A stretch of DNA of 58,885 nucleotides from Flavobacterium sp. Lineage in GTDB: Bacteria; Bacteroidota; Bacteroidia; Flavobacteriales; Flavobacteriaceae. The notes beneath the pieces are model-generated. The model had not been told where the DNA came from. It saw only the letters and a program-made list of their open reading frames with translations, and did not search any database. Every line of letters starts with the position of its first letter. The stretch's first letter is position 1. The stretch covers positions 1 to 58,885 of the forward strand of contig JAHEZJ010000029.1 of assembly GCA_023251135.1 (NCBI GenBank), in the 5' to 3' direction. Below are positions 57,000 through 58,885 of this stretch, piece by piece. Both the position numbers and the translations under genes were made by a program.

Positions 57000-58349
57000 T
57001 TAGTAGGTGTTGCTTAATTGATATTCTTCCCGGATTTGTTTGGCGATTTGTTTTGGGGTGTCTTTCCAGTTTTCTCCAAAAATACTTATCATTCTGTCGG
57101 CTATAGCTTCTTTTTCTACGTACTCTATTTTGGGGTCATTTTCTAAATAACTGTTTGCGATAAAGGTAAAATTGATGATTTTAAGATCACTGTCTGTTAA
57201 CGCATAGCCGTACTCAAATGCATCGTTTAAAATTGCAGTATATTGTCCGTCTTTCTTTTTTGCAGCGAGTAACAATGCATAATTATAACCGTTAATGACC
57301 TGCATCTCCTGCCCTATTTCTTTGGCAATAGCCACTTGTTTTAAAAAGTGATGTATCGCCAAATCTGTATTTCCGGTAATGCTGTAATGTGAGCCTTTGT
57401 AAACTAACAGCTGCATCAAGATTCCTGCGATATCTTCTTTCTCTTTATAAAATGGGGTCGTTATTTTTATTCCCTTATCCAGCAATTCATGAATCAGTTC
57501 TTTTTCATCTTTAAACTGAAATAAAAAACTGGCGTAAATAAGATAGGATGAAGCCCAAAAACTGGTTTCTCCGGTACTCTTGCTTATATCAATAAGCTCG
57601 TTACCAAGTCTTTTTACTTTTTCTTGTTTTTTATCCTTTGCGGCTTCTCCAATTTCAAACAGGCATTTTCGATAACGCACCTGCGGATCATTTGGGTTCC
57701 CCTGGGTGGCTATTTCTTTATAGGCTTTGTTAATTTCCTGCTTTGGAATTTCGATGAGGATTCCTTTGTCTTTTAGCTGCCCCATCATCTGGCTGTACAA
57801 CTGCCTTTCCTGATAGTCAATACATAAGAATCCGATATTCTCAGGTAATAAAGCAATCAGTTCTTTTATACTCTCCAATAAAACCTCAGGATCACTAACT
57901 TTTTTTATCAAAAAACTAACGATTAAAAGATTTCCTGTTTTTGCCTCAAAATTTTTAAAACTAATGAGCATTCGGATATAAAAATCTTTTAGATCCTGAA
58001 TGCTTAGTTGCTCTATCTCCGGCAATGTATCTTTAAAAGAATTAAATTCTTCCCAATTCCAATTCGGATTTTTCTTGAGGTCTTCTTCAAAACCTAACAG
58101 CCATTGTTCAATAAGGGTGGTGTAAAAATCTTTTTTATCGTAAAAATCAATAGCAAAAGCGACAAAAGAATCAACCGATTGTCCGTATGCAGAAGATTCT
58201 AAACGAATAAATCCATCTACTAAAGGATAATCCTCTGTAAAACAAACCATGTTGAATATTTGTACCTTGGGATTATCTTTTCTGGTTTTGATCCAAATTT
58301 TCTGAATGTTTTCGACCCTTATAGCAATAGGATTGTGTGCGTTATTCAT
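57000..58349 (-). CDS. TPR-like helical protein, probable T6SS effector adaptor
   Basis: A 449-residue, largely alpha-helical protein without a signal peptide. The second half reads as TPR-like helical pairs (ASSYLIYASFLFQF, GNTDLAIHHFLKQVAIAKE). It sits between the VgrG gene (7 bases) and the Rhs toxin gene (3 bases), the position used by effector chaperones or adaptors that load toxins onto VgrG. This role is inferred from position and fold; the N-terminal half is not recognised. Confidence 0.65.
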   Translation of the reverse strand: MNNAHNPIAIRVENIQKIWIKTRKDNPKVQIFNMVCFTEDYPLVDGFIRLESSAYGQSVDSFVAFAIDFYDKKDFYTTLIEQWLLGFEEDLKKNPNWNWEEFNSFKDTLPEIEQLSIQDLKDFYIRMLISFKNFEAKTGNLLIVSFLIKKVSDPEVLLESIKELIALLPENIGFLCIDYQERQLYSQMMGQLKDKGILIEIPKQEINKAYKEIATQGNPNDPQVRYRKCLFEIGEAAKDKKQEKVKRLGNELIDISKSTGETSFWASSYLIYASFLFQFKDEKELIHELLDKGIKITTPFYKEKEDIAGILMQLLVYKGSHYSITGNTDLAIHHFLKQVAIAKEIGQEMQVINGYNYALLLAAKKKDGQYTAILNDAFEYGYALTDSDLKIINFTFIANSYLENDPKIEYVEKEAIADRMISIFGENWKDTPKQIAKQIREEYQLSNTY

Positions 58350-58356
58350 TTTGGCT

Positions 58357-58885
58357 TTAATTTAAATTTACAACTCCTCCTTTAACATTAGTCATCGTTT
58401 TTCCGTCTATGTCGACAATTTTTCCTTCTGCCAAAATGGTATTTTTACCTTTTATATTAATACTTGGTGCTTCGTTACCGATTTGCGTATCACTTTTCAC
58501 ACTAACTTCATCCGTACCTACAGCCACTATTTTTTTACTGTCTACATTTACTTCATTTACGCCATTTATATTGACCTTTTCATCGGCAATAATGTTTATT
58601 TCTTTAGACAGTACGTCTATTTTATTTGGTGCATAAATAGTCATTGTACCATCTCCGTTAAGTTTTATCATGTTACCACTTGGATCGGTAGCTGTAAAGG
58701 TGTTTTTTTCTTCGTCAAGAACAAGTGAGGTTCCTCCGCGGGTTGCAAAGCTTCTTTTGTTGTTATCGGTTCCACCACCTCCACCACTTTTTCCGTGAAA
58801 AACACTCCCCAGAATAAAAGGTCTGTTTGGGTCGCCATAACGGAAATGTACCATTACGTGGTCGCCTACATCCGGTATAAATACC
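58357..58885 (-). CDS. VgrG spike protein of a type VI secretion system, 5'-truncated
   Basis: The frame is open through the right edge, so only the 3' part of the gene is in the window. It includes the gp5-type OB-fold sequence PDVGDHVMVHFRYGDPNRPF, followed by GSVFHG and a Gly-rich linker, a diagnostic VgrG region. The C-terminal 110 residues are a repetitive beta-prism-like needle (INIIADEKVNINGVNEVNVD). The apparent ATG at 58854 is internal. It is the first visible gene of the effector module VgrG-adaptor-Rhs-immunity. No structural T6SS genes fall inside the window. Confidence 0.88.
   Translation of the reverse strand, partial: VFIPDVGDHVMVHFRYGDPNRPFILGSVFHGKSGGGGGTDNNKRSFATRGGTSLVLDEEKNTFTATDPSGNMIKLNGDGTMTIYAPNKIDVLSKEINIIADEKVNINGVNEVNVDSKKIVAVGTDEVSVKSDTQIGNEAPSINIKGKNTILAEGKIVDIDGKTMTNVKGGVVNLN

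Overview
The window looks like a chromosome segment of a flavobacterium-like Bacteroidetes. The evidence is an AT-rich sequence, a type IX secretion (T9SS) C-terminal sorting domain on the first gene, starts without Shine-Dalgarno sequences, TAnnTTTG-like promoter boxes, lipoprotein-rich gene strings and a Bacteroidetes-style VgrG/Rhs effector locus. No rRNA, intact tRNA, CRISPR array or transposase was recognised.

Layout. (1) 1-5.7 kb: the 3' part of a secreted PhoX-like protein, a leucine-rich-repeat protein, two unrecognised envelope proteins, and a Crp/Fnr-type regulator divergent from an isochorismatase-family hydrolase. (2) 6.3-24.1 kb: an eight-gene, tightly packed, relatively GC-rich operon that is the most unusual part of the window. 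It encodes two large PUFA-synthase-like (Pfa/Hgl-type) megasynthases (ER-like x2-KS-AT-ACP-ACP-KR and KS-AT-DH-phosphopantetheinyl transferase), a free ACP, an alpha/beta hydrolase, a fusion of two glycosyltransferases, two PapA/condensation-like acyltransferases and a membrane protein. I infer that it builds, glycosylates and esterifies a polyketide-type lipid. (3) 24.2-30.9 kb: nine consecutive minus-strand genes for secreted, lipoprotein or membrane proteins of unknown function. (4) 31.2-35.6 kb: an L-amino-acid-oxidase-like flavoenzyme next to a ThDP 2-keto-acid decarboxylase, then a methyltransferase. (5) 35.7-42.9 kb: a secreted beta-helix protein with an AraC regulator and a candidate operator, an S9 peptidase, a two-component system and a small Gly/His-tailed secreted protein. 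(6) 42.9-47.5 kb: an ABC permease fused to an M1 peptidase, with its ATPase. (7) 48.0-51.6 kb: trans-3-hydroxy-L-proline dehydratase and a pyrroline-2-carboxylate-reductase-like enzyme, divergent from a MarR regulator with a clear palindromic candidate operator. (8) 51.8-58.9 kb: a type VI secretion effector module on the minus strand: VgrG (cut by the window edge), a TPR-like probable adaptor, a PAAR-like/Rhs polymorphic toxin with a papain-like (His before Cys) C-terminal domain, a probable immunity gene, a gene remnant and an Imm51-type immunity gene.

The strongest candidate for an undescribed system is the 6.3-24.1 kb operon. Most activities occur in pairs (two ER-like, two KS-AT, two ACP in tandem, two GT, two acyltransferases), which suggests a doubly decorated glycolipid. 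The chemical product cannot be read from sequence. All domain and family assignments come from motif reading without database searches.
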